Shown: one piece after another, positions 47,486 through 59,021 of the stretch
Layout: the number at the start of each line of letters is the position of its first letter
Numbering within the stretch: position 1 is the first letter of the stretch
Source of the DNA: Panicum virgatum
Lineage: Eukaryota; Streptophyta; Magnoliopsida; Poales; Poaceae
NCBI RefSeq assembly: GCF_016808335.1
Contig: NC_053142.1
Coordinates: forward strand, 44,373,674 to 44,437,673
Length of the DNA: 64,000 bases
Reading direction: 5' to 3'
Position numbers and translations under genes: made by a program
The notes under the pieces: model-generated
What the model was told of the DNA's origin: nothing
Database searches by the model: none
The model's input: only the letters and a program-made list of their open reading frames with translations

Positions 47486-48238
47486 GGGTCTGATTGGTTG
47501 AGTGCTAAAATGTGTCTTGCCAAAATATGGGCATGTTCATAAATTTTGGCATTCATTTAGTTGATCTTCAAAAAATTGACATGATTTAAATTGGCAACAT
47601 TCACATGGCCCACACTTTGGCTGTTTGTGCCAATTCTCTTTCCTGGCACTTTATTTTGGCATCAAACCAATCGATGGCCAAACTTTTGGCCATCTCATTT
47701 TGGCATCCAATATTTTTGCCCACATTTTGGCAAATAAGAGCATCTCCAACAGTTTGGCAAATCGAGTTGCCATCTTTGATTTTTTGTAAAAACGTTAAAA
47801 ATACTCCTCCAACAGTTTGGCAAAAGACTTGTCAATTTTTGTCAACTTGGGAAAAACCAGCCTCCAGCGCGTAAATATACGCGCGCGGCGCGCAATTGGC
47901 ATCGTGGTTTCTAGTCAGGTAGGAGGGTGAAAAAAGAAATAAATAACAGAGAAGAGTTCCTGATTTAAGTTTCAAGAGGTGGAAGGGCATAAATATAATT
48001 TTGTTTCTCTCTCAGAGTTCCTGATGTAAGTTAGATCTGGATTTGGCAAGTGAATTATGCCAAACTATTGGAGATAAACTCTTTTTTTACTTGACATATC
48101 TTTTTATATGTTGGCAAAACACAAGATATGCCAAATAAAATATGACAAATTCTTAGAGATGCTCTAAATTTGGCACGCCCATATTTGGCATACCCATGAT
48201 TTGGTAGGGCAAATTTTGGAACCCAACCAATCATACCC
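47486..48238. mobile_element. Tourist-like MITE carrying a nested MITE
   Basis: Ends GGGTCTGATTGGTTG and the complement of GGGTATGATTGGTTG, flanked by TTA (47483-47485 and 48239-48241). The sequence is rich in TTTGGCA / TGCCAAA motifs. It is split by the MITE at 47738-48164. Confidence 0.85.
47738..48164. mobile_element. MITE with GAGCATCTCCAAC ends (nested)
   Basis: A 427 bp element with ends GAGCATCTCCAAC and the complement of GAGCATCTCTAAG, flanked by TAA (47735-47737 and 48165-48167). It fits PIF/Harbinger and is inserted into the MITE at 47486-48238. Confidence 0.85.
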
Positions 48239-48855
48239 TTATCTGCAGCGGCAGAAGGCATGTCTACGTGTGTGTGTGCGCGTTCGACTCTAAAAAGAAG
48301 TGATCGAGCTGCTGTACCTCACCTCGTGGACAAGGATGAAATGAAATGGATCAAACGAAAATCGACCCACAAATGAAACAGCCCACGCAAACTGCTAAAA
48401 TACAAAGGACACATATCGAAAAGATCTGGACCGTTAAAAATCAACTGAAGTTAGCGTGCTTTCTAACGATGTGCCTAAAGGCACTTTCTGCAATTTCGTT
48501 GCTCTGGTTAAGGAATTTGTGAAAACTCGCCACGGAAGAAGCTCACTAGAATAATAATTGCAAGAACAGTTCAAGGCCCGTAGAACAAAAGGCTTTCGCT
48601 CGCCGTATATATAGGCATCACAGTAAGATGCTGAATTGCTGATAAGCCGAACAGACGCTAAGATGTACCTCCGGTACTTCCTACTGTATTTTAGCAGTTC
48701 CAACAGTAAGTTGCCAATTTCCCATGCCACATTATAATCACTGCATTTAGTCTTATAATGAATAATAAGCACAAGCATTACAAGTTCCGATCCACTCCGG
48801 CAAAACGAATGCTTGGTTATTAGCTACCATCTTGGTTGCTGAAAGCTGTTCACTG

Positions 48856-50003
48856 CTACACATGCAAAGGATACCGCTTGGCCTGCTGACGAACACGATT
48901 CTTGTACTCTGGCAAATTCTGCAAATGACAACAGACAAAAAAAAAAGAACACAACGGTAAGTGCATAATCTTATCAAGATTAAGAAAATTTCAGCCTAAA
49001 TTATTTGAAACCTTCACAAGGAGCTCATAACATGAATTCTGCGCAGGGGATGCTGGATTTGGATTATCAAGCAGGTCTTGGATGCCTATGAGAATTTGGC
49101 GCACGGTGATGGAAGGCTTCCATCCCTGAGAGACACACAATAATTTCATTACCAACGCAAGTGGTGCTATTCGCATATATGGTATAGAGCATATGGCATG
49201 CTGATAAGAAACTGTCCACTCAGTTTGAAGCTTACGTTACCAAGGATGGACAGGCACACTGCACCCGTATTGTAGACATTGACATGGAAAAAGCCAGCAG
49301 GAAACTTGCAGACAGGAGCGCTAGTTGGGTAATTTTCATCAAAATTAAGAACCAGAGGGAAATATCCTCCCTCCCAATCAGTCTGCATGCATGTATTGTA
49401 ATATAATTAGACAACGATCTTAGTTGTAGCAAGATTATGAAACCCTGCTCATCAAGGATAGAAAAGGTCAGCAAGTTCTATGGCGGCTAAACTATAAAAA
49501 GTATGATTTCTTATCAAGACATTGGGATATGAATTAGTGCGTGACGACTTGATCTTCCGTTCGTTCCAGATAAGAGACCGTTTTGAGTCAAATATATATA
49601 CAGAGGTCCATTATTACCGAACAAAACCTCGAGTTGTTAGGTTAATTTTTCAGTTACCTCCAAAGGGCTAGGAATGACGAATAAACGGAAGGGGCTTGGT
49701 TGGGGGATGAGTTTTTGCTTACGCCTTCTTTGCCGGGGACGATGCAGTTCCAGACCATTAGGTTGACGGACCCATCCGGCAGCGTCTCCGGCTTGGCCAC
49801 GAAGCCCTGGAAAGAAAAAAGAAAAAAAAAGCAAGCAAGCAAGCATCGCATCGCATCGCATCCATGTCCCAATCTTAAAAAAAAAAAAAGCAAGCAAGCA
49901 AGCAGGCAAGATCTGAAACGACGCGCACGTGGGGGTGGCTCCTGCGCCAGGACTTGCGCTCCTCGGCGAGGTGGCCGCGGGCGACGCCGCCGCCGGAAGC
50001 CAT
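48856..50003 (-). CDS. SCE1: SUMO-conjugating enzyme (SCE1/Ubc9-like) copy 4, intact
   Basis: Five exons: 50003-49929, 49806-49723, 49382-49236, 49125-49012 and 48918-48856. All have GT/AG introns and phase-0 junctions, and together encode 160 aa, the family length. The N-terminus [17 protein letters not shown] is the SUMO/E1-binding helix. The catalytic segment [16 protein letters not shown] places the Cys at about residue 96, with Asn88 and Tyr90 matching Ubc9 Asn85 and Tyr87. Exon 4 has NPASPAQ, so Ser128 replaces Ubc9 Asp127. The loop after the Cys reads ILGNGW instead of the usual ILNEDSGW, two residues shorter. The product should accept SUMO from the E1 and act in nucleus and cytosol, but altered lysine activation is possible. 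Introns 1 and 2 carry GCAAG and CGCAT microsatellites and T/A runs. It is the only complete SCE gene in the window. Confidence 0.93.
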
Positions 50004-51232
50004 CCCAGCAGACGTACTCTCGCGCTGTGCCGGCCGTCGCCTAGTCGCTCTATTCTCTATCTTGGGGGAATGAGATAGATCGCGCGAGAGTAAACGAGGG
50101 CTACTCAGCGGAGGGGGAGTAAAATAGAGAAGGGAGGGGGGTTTCCCTGACTCGTCGACTACCCGAGGTTTAACCCCGTATCCCTTCCTATTCTTCCGTT
50201 TTGTTTCCTTCCTATAATAATTTTTTATTGCAACTTGCTCATTCTTTATTCACCAAAATACCTAGGATCAAATCGATAATAATTATTATAACAACTTCCT
50301 ATAATAATTTGTTGTAAATAAAAAAATAGAAAGCCGATTCTCTAGAGGAATTTTTTTAGTGGGATTCTCTAGAGGAATTGAATCCCATTAAACTGAGGAC
50401 GTGGCAATATCGCGGGCAAAAGAGGAAGAGAGAAAAGAATACTCAGCGTGGGCCTCTGTTCGTGCCTTTGTTTTTTTTTTGAGAAATCGTGCCTTTGTAT
50501 TGGTTATAGCAGCCCAGGCCATACAGACTCACGGCCCAATGGGTCAGAACAAATGTTCAGTCCAATACTTTCTTTTGGATCATATTTGGGGTTGAACGTA
50601 CCGGTGCACCAAATTGCTGCAATAGAAAATTTTAGCTAGCGTACTCAGTGGCGAAGCTAGAGCAAATTGAAGAAGATGGAGTTGACTTGTGGGTGCATAG
50701 AGTTGAGTCATGGAGGTACAAATATGGTGAAAATTTGAACATGAGCACTGTTTTTTCATATTGGGGGGGGGGGGGGGGGGTGCATTAGCACCTCTATTTA
50801 ATAAGTAGCTTCGCGCCTGGGTGCATTAACATGAACGCAGTGGAATTGATCGAGCGAGATTCAAATTCTTTTGAAATTGAAAAAAAGGCAAGTGCAGCTG
50901 CTTAAATGGCGTTTGGACCAGGTATCCATCGTGTTAAACCTGTGATAGGATGGGAATAGGTGTCCATGAAAGAATGGACAAGCATGTTGTTAACAGAAAG
51001 ACACAGGGAATTACAGTGTTGATACTTACAAGACACAGGAACTACAAATAACTTAAGACTGTGTAAGTACAGCTAGTACAAACTAGTACCCCGAGTTTAC
51101 CTCCTCCATTATTTCAATCAAGGTATTACCACTGACAATTTTACATAAAGAATGTCGATCAAAGTTACTAGACAAAAATAAATTTTAAACTACAAGCAAT
51201 TCTTTTACTTCCAAGTTCCTGCCTGAACCGTG
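50004..51232. other. Intergenic region between SCE copy 4 and the DUF1191 gene
   Basis: It holds the 5' flank of SCE copy 4 and the 3' flank of the DUF1191 gene. Features seen are a run of 18 G (50763-50780) and a T-run near 50470. No gene is supported. Confidence 0.5.
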
Positions 51233-52195
51233 TCACAATGTGGCGCAGTACTCGGTCTCCAGCTCGTCCGGCGTGGTGCGGGACCCGGCCGCCGACGGCG
51301 CGCGCACGTGGCCGACCATGGACACGCGCAGCGCCTCCTCCTCGTAGGCGCGCCGCTCCATCTCCGCCACCTCCGACTTGCGCCGCTGGATGCTCACCAC
51401 GGCCACGGCGACCATCCCCAGCAGCACGGTGCCGCCCGCGCCCAGCGCCGCGCCGAACAGCGCCAGCTTCCACTTGCTCACCTCCCCGATGTCCGCCTCC
51501 CCGCCGCCGCCGCCGCCGTCGCTCACTCCCCCGACGACGAGCGCGAAGTGGCCCTGGTCCGATGCGTGGCAGATGTTGGTCCCCTCCTCCACGTCCGTCA
51601 CGGTGATGCTGCTGTTGAGCCCCACGGCCATGCAGAGCGCCGCGGCCCCCGGCTGGAGCGCGGGCACGGCCACCGAGAAGTTGACGCGGATGGCGGCGTC
51701 CGTCAGGTCGATCTCCAGCGCCGCCGTGCCGTTGCGCCGCACCAGGCCGTAGAACATGAGCCCGACCACCGGCGACGCGAGGCGGTAGCCGGCGCCCACG
51801 GCGTAGTCGTCGTAGACGGACGAGAGGTTCCCCAGGTTGACGCGCACCGCGATCAAGTGCGCGGCGCGGCCGCGCACGGCGAGGCCTGGCGGCACGGTGA
51901 ACTCCCCGAACCGGCGGACGCCGTACCTCCGCAGGCTGCCGGAGCGGAACCGCGCCACGGTGGCCTCGACGCCCGACAGGCTCCCCGGGAGGGCGAGCGG
52001 GTACGCGACGCCCGTCCTCCGGTGCCTCCCGTGGTACCACTCCTCCGCGGCCTCCTGCACGACGTCGTCAAGCAGGACGGTATCCTGCAGCTGCAGCTCC
52101 TGCTGCTGCGGAACGGCAAGCGCAACGGTCGCGGCGAGGAGCTGCAGCAGCAGCAGGAGGAGAAAAGCTTCGCGGCGCGAAACACTTGTCGTCAT
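51233..52195 (-). CDS. DUF1191 family membrane protein, intact single exon
   Basis: A 320 aa protein of the plant DUF1191 family, whose function is not known. The start MTTSV at 52195 is chosen because it opens directly into a signal peptide (residues 1-27, a run of Leu ending VALA). An in-frame upstream ATG at 52273 would place 26 residues before it. The family core includes YPLALPGSLSGVEA, RSGSLRRYGVRRFGEF, VRVNLGNLSSVYDDY and ASPVVGL. N-glycosylation sequons occur at NLS, NGT, NFS and NSS. A glycine run precedes one membrane span (about residues 243-269), followed by a basic, charged 51-residue cytoplasmic tail ending EYCATL. A type I plasma-membrane protein is inferred. GC content is very high, as usual for intronless grass genes. 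Confidence 0.88.
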   Translation of the reverse strand: MTTSVSRREAFLLLLLLQLLAATVALAVPQQQELQLQDTVLLDDVVQEAAEEWYHGRHRRTGVAYPLALPGSLSGVEATVARFRSGSLRRYGVRRFGEFTVPPGLAVRGRAAHLIAVRVNLGNLSSVYDDYAVGAGYRLASPVVGLMFYGLVRRNGTAALEIDLTDAAIRVNFSVAVPALQPGAAALCMAVGLNSSITVTDVEEGTNICHASDQGHFALVVGGVSDGGGGGGEADIGEVSKWKLALFGAALGAGGTVLLGMVAVAVVSIQRRKSEVAEMERRAYEEEALRVSMVGHVRAPSAAGSRTTPDELETEYCATL

Positions 52196-52680
52196 GGCAG
52201 CTGGAAATAAGAGCGGTAGCGTAAGACAGGGACAGCATGGGGACATTTTAGTTGGGCGAGTGAAAGCGAGCATGATGGCAACGCCAAAAGCTTCTTTCTA
52301 ATGGCATAGCATCAGCAGGAGACTCACTGCTATTCTGGTGACCTGTGGCTTGTGAGTGAAGCATGGAGCTGTGGCACACAGCACGGTTAGGTTTGATCTG
52401 GGTTAATAGGGGATTAAATCTATGAGCAAGTGTACGGGAGGGAGCGATGATGGCAGGATGGTGCGATTTAGTACCGAGCGCAAGTGTGTACGTAGGAGTG
52501 TGGTCTGCAGGGACAGGACGGGATTAGGGGCGCCATAGAGCTGTTGATTAGCCCCGGTGGCGAGGGGGCAGTAAAGCTCGCCACTTGCGAGACATGGATT
52601 GGGGACGAAGGTTCTTCATCAGTCGGGCTACAATCATGTCTGTCGAGCTCTGGCAGCAGGTGAATTGTCAAAAGGATGCC

Positions 52681-52690
52681 TCTTTTTATA
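52681..52690 (-). promoter_or_regulatory. TATA box upstream of the DUF1191 gene
   Basis: TATAAAAAGA on the minus strand, about 490 bp upstream of the chosen ATG. This implies a long 5' leader if it is used. Confidence 0.4.
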
Positions 52691-54022
52691 GTTGAAGCGG
52701 CTCCTGCTCCTCCTGCAGTGGAACGTTCCATGGAAGCTACTAGCAGCTCTGCAACAGGGTGTGTGCCTGAAACATGAAAGGAACATCAGATTCTTCGTTC
52801 AGACAATCAGACTTCAGGGCATTCACATCTTTCTTCTTTCAGCAGGAGGCCCGTGGGGGAGTAGGGTGGGCATTTCAATGCAATGTTTTCTCGTGAGCTT
52901 TTCCGTTGCCTGATGCCGCGATGCATTTATGCAGGACGTACCTACGGTTCTCAGAATTCAGGACCCTGACAGTACAGTGTACCAAATGCTTCAGAGTTGA
53001 GACAACTACACCAAGTGCAAAGATAACTGAAACTAGTCATAGAATGTAGCCCCCTACAGCTCCGTTTCACCAATCTCGCTCGACACTTGGATAGACAGAT
53101 CAACTTCTTCTCTAAAAAATGGCACTCAGTACTTCGCAGCACCGTTGCTCTGAATCTGAATCTACAGCAGACATACAGGTTTCCTGTCAGTTTTCAGTGA
53201 CTTGGCGGAAGTGTTTGCTCACTGGATGGACGGAGGCAGCGACCTTCTCTGCCGCGGGGTTCGATCTGGATGGAATGATTGTGCGGGCATCGGCGTGCTC
53301 GCGGCACCATTAGGCTTGCCCACGAATTGTCTCCCCGATCCGTTGGGCGCTATTATTGAAGGCCCAAACGCGCATTGCTTCATCAGAACAGTAGTACTAC
53401 AACGGCCGTCAGGCATCAACGCAGGGGTAAAATGCTCTCCTGCCGCGTGAAATCTTTGCTTGGATCAGGCGCACCGGTCCGCCGTTTGAAGTTGATTTTT
53501 CTACCACTAGTATGTCAGACTGTAACAGCAGAGGTAACCGGGTTCGTGTGGTTTAGCGGTAAGCATAAGTTCGTGTTGGTCAAGGTTTTCTGAGTCCCGT
53601 TTAACATACCATCATATTTGCAATCAAGAATCTGTCTTTCTCATTTGGTTAGCGCTACCTTTTTTTAAGTGGGACGGCACCGACTCGATTTATGTAGAAA
53701 ACCTGCTTCTCTTTTCAACAGTTTGCTGGGAATCATAACTGCGCTGAAGCCCAACCTTCATTCTATTTTTTTATTTGTTTCAGATGTGATGATGAATTGT
53801 GTGCGTAACACGAGGCAGCGGAAAATTGCAAAGCGCACCACTGGGCTGGACACAGCTAGCTGGTCTTAAATAAAGGAAAAAAAAAGATGTCATCAGGTGG
53901 GCCTGATTATTCGGGCCACAAGGTTGGCCCATATACCACTTGGGCCGGCGCAGAATTCAGCCCAACACTCCGCTCGCCTTTGTCCAGCATGCTACATATG
54001 CTCCACCCGGGCCACCGCAGAG
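52691..54022. other. Intergenic region before the MULE
   Basis: Only short ORFs without recognised domains are present (for example around 53119-53450). No repeat boundary was found. It ends at the 9 bp target duplication of the MULE. Confidence 0.4.
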
Positions 54023-54031
54023 TTCAGATTG

Positions 54032-54457
54032 GCGCTTTTTTCTTTTTTATATTTTTTAAAAATAAAAATTTCAAAAATATATGTCCGTTTTGAAATATTT
54101 CAAAAATATCCCCCGGTCGCCCCCCTATAGGGCGACAGGCCCTAGGTGTAATTTTTTTCATCAAATTTGCAACGAGGTCCCTAGAAAAAAAAGCCTGTCG
54201 CCCGTTGTCGCCCCCCCAACGGGCGACAGGGGGGCCTGTCGCCCCCCTCGGGCGACCACTGGGCCCAGCCCACGGGCGCGGCAGGGGGGGCCTGTCCCCC
54301 TCTGCGGGCGACCGGGGTAAGCCCCCTTATATAAGATGCAACCCTCATTCCCTTCTAATTTGAGCCCGAAAATTCCACCAAAAATCCAGAAAAAAGAGAG
54401 GGGTGAGGAGAAGGGAAGCGGCGAAGCACTACCGGATTCAGCACTTGTGATCTGCAG
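54032..54457 (+). repeat. Left terminal inverted repeat of the MULE
   Basis: About 426 bp related to the complement of 62259-62651. The order is an A/T-rich outer end, a G/C zone with many GTCGCCC/GGGCGAC motifs, a TATA box (TATATAA, 54328-54334), a leader with GAGAGGGGTGAGGAGAAG, and a splice donor at 54457/54458 (CTGCAG|GTTAGT). The leader intron would run to the acceptor at 54856, just before the ATG at 54859. Confidence 0.85.
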
Positions 54458-54858
54458 GTTAGTACATTTAGTTTATATATTTTTCTATTTAAGTACTACG
54501 CATTTAAGTAGGAGTAATTTAAGTAGGGGTGAGTAATTTAATTTAATTAGTGCTATAGTAGAACCATTTAAGTAGGAGTTTAATGATACTTTAGTTTGTA
54601 GTTACGTAGTAGTAAATTAGTTTAGAAAATTAGTACTACGCATTTATTATTACAATTGCAGTACTATTAGAGACGTGTTTATAAATTAATTATGATTTAG
54701 AATAGAATTTGGCCTATGCAGTATAGAATTTGAGTGTCATCACGTAGTTATGAATACTTATACATTGTAGTTGAATTTCATACTTAGTTTTTACGGATTA
54801 TTGAATAAGGTAGTGAAGTAAAGAGTATAACTCGATAAGTATTATGTGATATACAGAT

Positions 54859-57475
54859 ATGTCGAGCAAGATGCAGTTTCAAGTATTTTATGGTTTCTAC
54901 AATGTTATGTATGGGCCAAATGGAGTAGATCTTTCTGCCTTTAAGTGCACATCTAGCGCCATAGATAAACCTCTGGAAAGGAGTTTTGGTTCCATATGTA
55001 AGTGGCTGCAGCGTGGGTTCCGTGTTGATCCGTTGACACATGTGATCAACGTCCAGTCTCTTGTTAATTGGGAGGTAGAAAGTGAATTATGTGAATTGAT
55101 GATGATACATAACACTGATGACTGGCAGAAGTACATGCAAGCTGCTCTCGCCATTCTTGTTCAAATCCGGGAGAAGACAAAATGAAATCCAACATTGTGC
55201 AGATCAAGGAACTCCGAGTATTCAAAGAGAGACCAATTATGTTGAGCAAGATGAGTCAGAAGAGACAGGGAACCAAAACATGGGACCACAGGGCCTTGCT
55301 GATGAGGGAGAGAGGATACATAGCATTGTGGACGAGATGGAGGCAGAAGACCAATCCGCAATAGAGATGGAAGAATATGAGGGCTCATCTGATGACGAGT
55401 AGTACTCATTGCCAAAAGAGTGGAAGGAGCATGGTTTTGGCAGTCATGTCGCAGAAGATGTACGAAATCAGGAGTGGGAGTACAGAGGGAATGAGGTAGT
55501 GCAAGGTGCAACATATCCAAATATTGAAGCTGTAAAAGATGCTGTGAGACTATGGGCAATATCATTGAAACGAGAATTCAGAGTCGTAAAGTCTGGCAGT
55601 AAAGAATATGAGGTGAAGTGTGTGAATGATGGATGTCCATGGCGAGTACATGCATTCAAGGGGAAATGGAAGTCAAACTGGAAATGTTCCATTGTGACAG
55701 AGCACACTTGTTTGCTGTCAGAAGTTCTTCCCTCGCATCACAATATATCATGCGACTTTATTGCAAAGCAAATGTATGTGTTTATTATGGACAACCTAAA
55801 TTATGAGCCAAAAATGATTGTTCGACATATTGAACAGACTTACCAGTACACCATCAGTTATTTAAAGGCATGGCGGGCTAAACAAAGGGTGTTCGAGATG
55901 CGGTTTGGCACATACGAGGCATCATATGATAACCTACCTCGGATGTTATCCCAGGTTGCTACTAGAAATCCTGGAAGCTTTTATGACACGTAACTCGTAC
56001 CAGCCGTGTCTAGGGGACAAAGAATTATGCAACGAGCCTTCTTTTGCATAGGTGTTTGTGTTAGAGCATTTCAGTTTTCTCTTCCGGTGATCTGTATTGA
56101 TGGCACATTTTTGACTGGAAGGTATAAAGGTCAGATACTCACCGCAATCGGTGTAGATTGCAACAACCAAATAGTTCCGCTCGCATTTGCATTTGTGGAG
56201 AATGAGAACATAGACAGTTGGTATTGGTTCCTTGAACGAGTGAAGATTCATGTTATTGCTGCACATCCAGATGTGTGCCTTATTAGTGATAGGCATGCAG
56301 GTCTGCTGCAATCAATACTGAAATTGCAACGTGGAACTGCGACAACGCCTCCATTGTGGCCCGATGTCCAAAACAGGTGGTGCATTAGGCATATGGATGC
56401 AAACTTCTATGACCACTTCAAGAACAAGGATCTTAAGAACTTGTTTAAGAGGTTGTGCACCCAAAATCAACAGAGAAAATTCAATGCATTATGGCAGATG
56501 CTTGATCAGTTGACTGCAGAGCTAGTGAAGGTAAGGGCATCAGGAGCAGGCACGAGTCAGGCTGCAGAGGCTAGGGATTCAAGTGAGAAGCCATTTTCAC
56601 ACTGGATTCGAGGTGCACCTAAGGAGAAATGGTCATTCCTTTATGATACCAATGGAATACGGTATGATATTCAGACAACGAACCATGCAGAGTGTTTCAA
56701 TATGGTTATGCGTTCTTGTCGTGCCTTTCCTCTTGTGGGAATTGTTGAGTTCATCATGTATGGGTGCATGAAGTATTTCAGAGAGCGTTACACGGCTGCA
56801 AGCATAAACATCAGCAACCCCCAAATTCAGTTTTGCAAAAGAGTGACACAATATATGCAAGAGAAGATTGAAAAGGTCAAACTGCACCGCGTCATATCGA
56901 CAGGTACAATGGAGCATAGATTTGAGGTTCTATGCAAGGATAGAACTGGTCGTGGTATCCGTAGAGATAGGGTGGTACAGGAGAGTTTGATTACAGTAGA
57001 TGGCAAAGCCTTCTGCTCCTGCATGAAGCCTAAGTTATTGCATTTGCCATGCTCCCATCTCATTGCGGCATGTGCAGAGTCTGCGTTGCAGCCAGGAGTA
57101 TTTGTTTCACCTTACTTCAGCAAGGAAGCAGTTGTATCCACCTGGGGACATGAGGTATACGGGATTGGAATTGTGGGGCCTTTCACTCAGGATAATGAGA
57201 ATAAGATGTTTATTCCTGATCCAGCCACTAAGAAAGGCAAAGGCCGCCGTCAGACACATTGTATTCGGAATGGTATGGACGAGTCGGAAGTAAGCAAGAC
57301 ACAAAAGCGTTGCAGCCAATGTGGAGCATTGGGTCACAACTACAAGAAGTGTCCTCAGAATGCACTTCACGATGCTGCTGACGTCGGTCCTTCCGGAAAT
57401 CCCAGAGATGGAGCACCTCCTACGTTCAGACGAGCATCGGCGAGAATTGCTCGTGGAAGGCATTCGGTGTCATGA
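54859..57475 (+). pseudogene. MURA-type MULE transposase
   Basis: The transposase would bind the inverted repeats and cut by a DDE mechanism in the nucleus. ATG 54859 opens the N-terminal part (to about 55180). The frame then shifts and stays constant to 57475, broken by TAG at 55400-55402 and TAA at 55991-55993. Segments: an acidic linker; a MuDR-type DNA-binding region (FRVVKSGSKEYEVKC...CPWRVHA); the catalytic core with Asp in CIDGTFLTG, Asp in LISDRHAG and Glu in TTNHAECFN; a SWIM finger (CSCMKPKLLHLPCSH); and a CCHC knuckle (CSQCGALGHNYKKC) near the C-terminus. All three catalytic residues are kept. The TAA replaces a probable Tyr codon. The core stays open for 490 codons, so decay is recent. 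Confidence 0.9.
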
Positions 57476-57647
57476 TCCGCAATTGTATTTTATTATTTTT
57501 AAAATGTAGAAATGAAATATTGCAGGTATGTAATGAAGTATTATTGTACCTATGTGTCCAGTTTGTATGAAATATATATTTACTACTGTCCAGTTTGTAT
57601 GAAATATATATTTACTACTGTGTTCTCATATATTTTTGAATGCTGGT

Positions 57648-59021
57648 ATGGAGATGGACTCCTTGCTAGACCCAGTTATCGACTCGAGCCACAGGTCTTA
57701 CTTTGCAGCTGTTGAGCACCGAGCCCTAGAGGTGCTACGTCCTCGTCCACCCGGGGAGGCGATCTCTATACACCACGATCGGTGTGACCAGTATGTAATG
57801 AAATATTATTGTTTATCAATTATGTATTTGTCGGTATTCCTTTGTTTCGACAATTTTGTTTTTTTGCAGGTTACGTGAGGCCGGTCTACTGACTCTGAGC
57901 CGTCTTGTCGAGGTTGGGCCTATTCAGCTCGACCGATCCCTCCTGACGGCGCTCATTGACAGATGGAGGCCGGAGACACACACGTTCCACCTCCCGTGTG
58001 GGGAGATGACTCCTACGCTACAGGACGTGGCCTACCTTCTCGGCCTCCCTATCGTCGGGGAGGCTGTAGGTCCGCATGTGGTGGCGGCCTCGTGGAAGGA
58101 TGACCTGGAGGCCCATTTTGCCCTGGTTGACCGCGTGGAAGAAGCAGGTCCGATCAACCTGCACCCGCGAGCAGCAGGTCCTTCGAAGACCAGGTTCCTA
58201 CAGTTTACAGTACGTATTCATTCCATATATAAATTTAATTGTTACAATTCACATGTTCCATTGACAGTTGAAACCATAAATCTTAATTGTTTATGCAGCC
58301 TGCCCTGTTGGCTGCGGATGCCGACGAGTACAGTGTGACCAGATCACTGGAGGCGTACCTACTTTGGTTGTTTGGTTATATCATATTCAACAACACTCAT
58401 GGCAACTCGGTCGATAGGATTCTCCTTCCGTATGCACGGGAGATTGCAGATGGGGACGAGGTAACGTACATATCTCTTTAAAATTAGATCAAGTGTTCCT
58501 ACATATTTACTAATATCACATACAGGATACGATCCAGCTACTGCGTTCGGCCATACTGGAATGTTTAGAGGGACAGCACCAGTTGGCGGACCGTATCCAG
58601 GGATGGCACCAGGGCCACAGTTACCGGTCTACACAGGTTAGTTTATGTTTCGTATTTCGGTTTCTACATGTCATGACTAAATATACGAGCGTACGCTAAC
58701 ATCCACATTTTTTGCGTAGGATTCTGCCCCCATGCGGGCCCTGGACCTTCTTCTTCCTCCTTTGGACCAGATAACGAGACCTTCACCTTAGACGACTTCG
58801 ACAGCTTGAGTCCAGAAGAGCCTGCCGCGCAAGGTGACCCCGATGTCTTGGGGTATTCACAGCTAGGAGGAGCACCACTTGGGATCTCTCAGCAGCAGAC
58901 ACCGCAGCCCCTTGCGCGTCCTGAGCGACAGGTGAGGTCTCCGGATGTTCTCACCTACTCCGAGGGCCATGTCCGTGCCCAGCAGAGGGCTAAGAGGGTC
59001 CAACGCCCTAGGGGTGATTAG
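57648..59021 (+). CDS. Plant mobile domain (PMD/MAIN-like) protein carried by the MULE
   Basis: Exons inferred from GT/AG sites: 57648-57790, 57870-58209, 58299-58460, 58526-58636 and 58720-59021. The first four join in frame and give the PMD fold: SRLVEVGPIQLDRSLLTAL, then DRWRPETHTFHLPCGEMTPT, LQDVAYLLGLPIVG, a WKDDLEAHF segment and SLEAYLLWLFGYIIF. PMD proteins occur both as host proteins (MAIN, MAIL) and inside plant transposons. The tail exon encodes a Pro/Gln-rich end (LSPEEPAAQGDPDVLG...RVQRPRGD), but its frame does not join exon 4 directly, so a one-base lesion or another splice site is likely near 58720. It lies 173 bp after the transposase stop, in the same orientation. Confidence 0.75.

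Noticed and set aside
51230..52210. Long plus-strand ORF opposite the DUF1191 gene
   Set aside because: It is a GC-driven mirror of a real gene: the minus strand has a signal peptide, sequons, a membrane span and family motifs, whereas the plus strand is His/Arg-rich without any domain.
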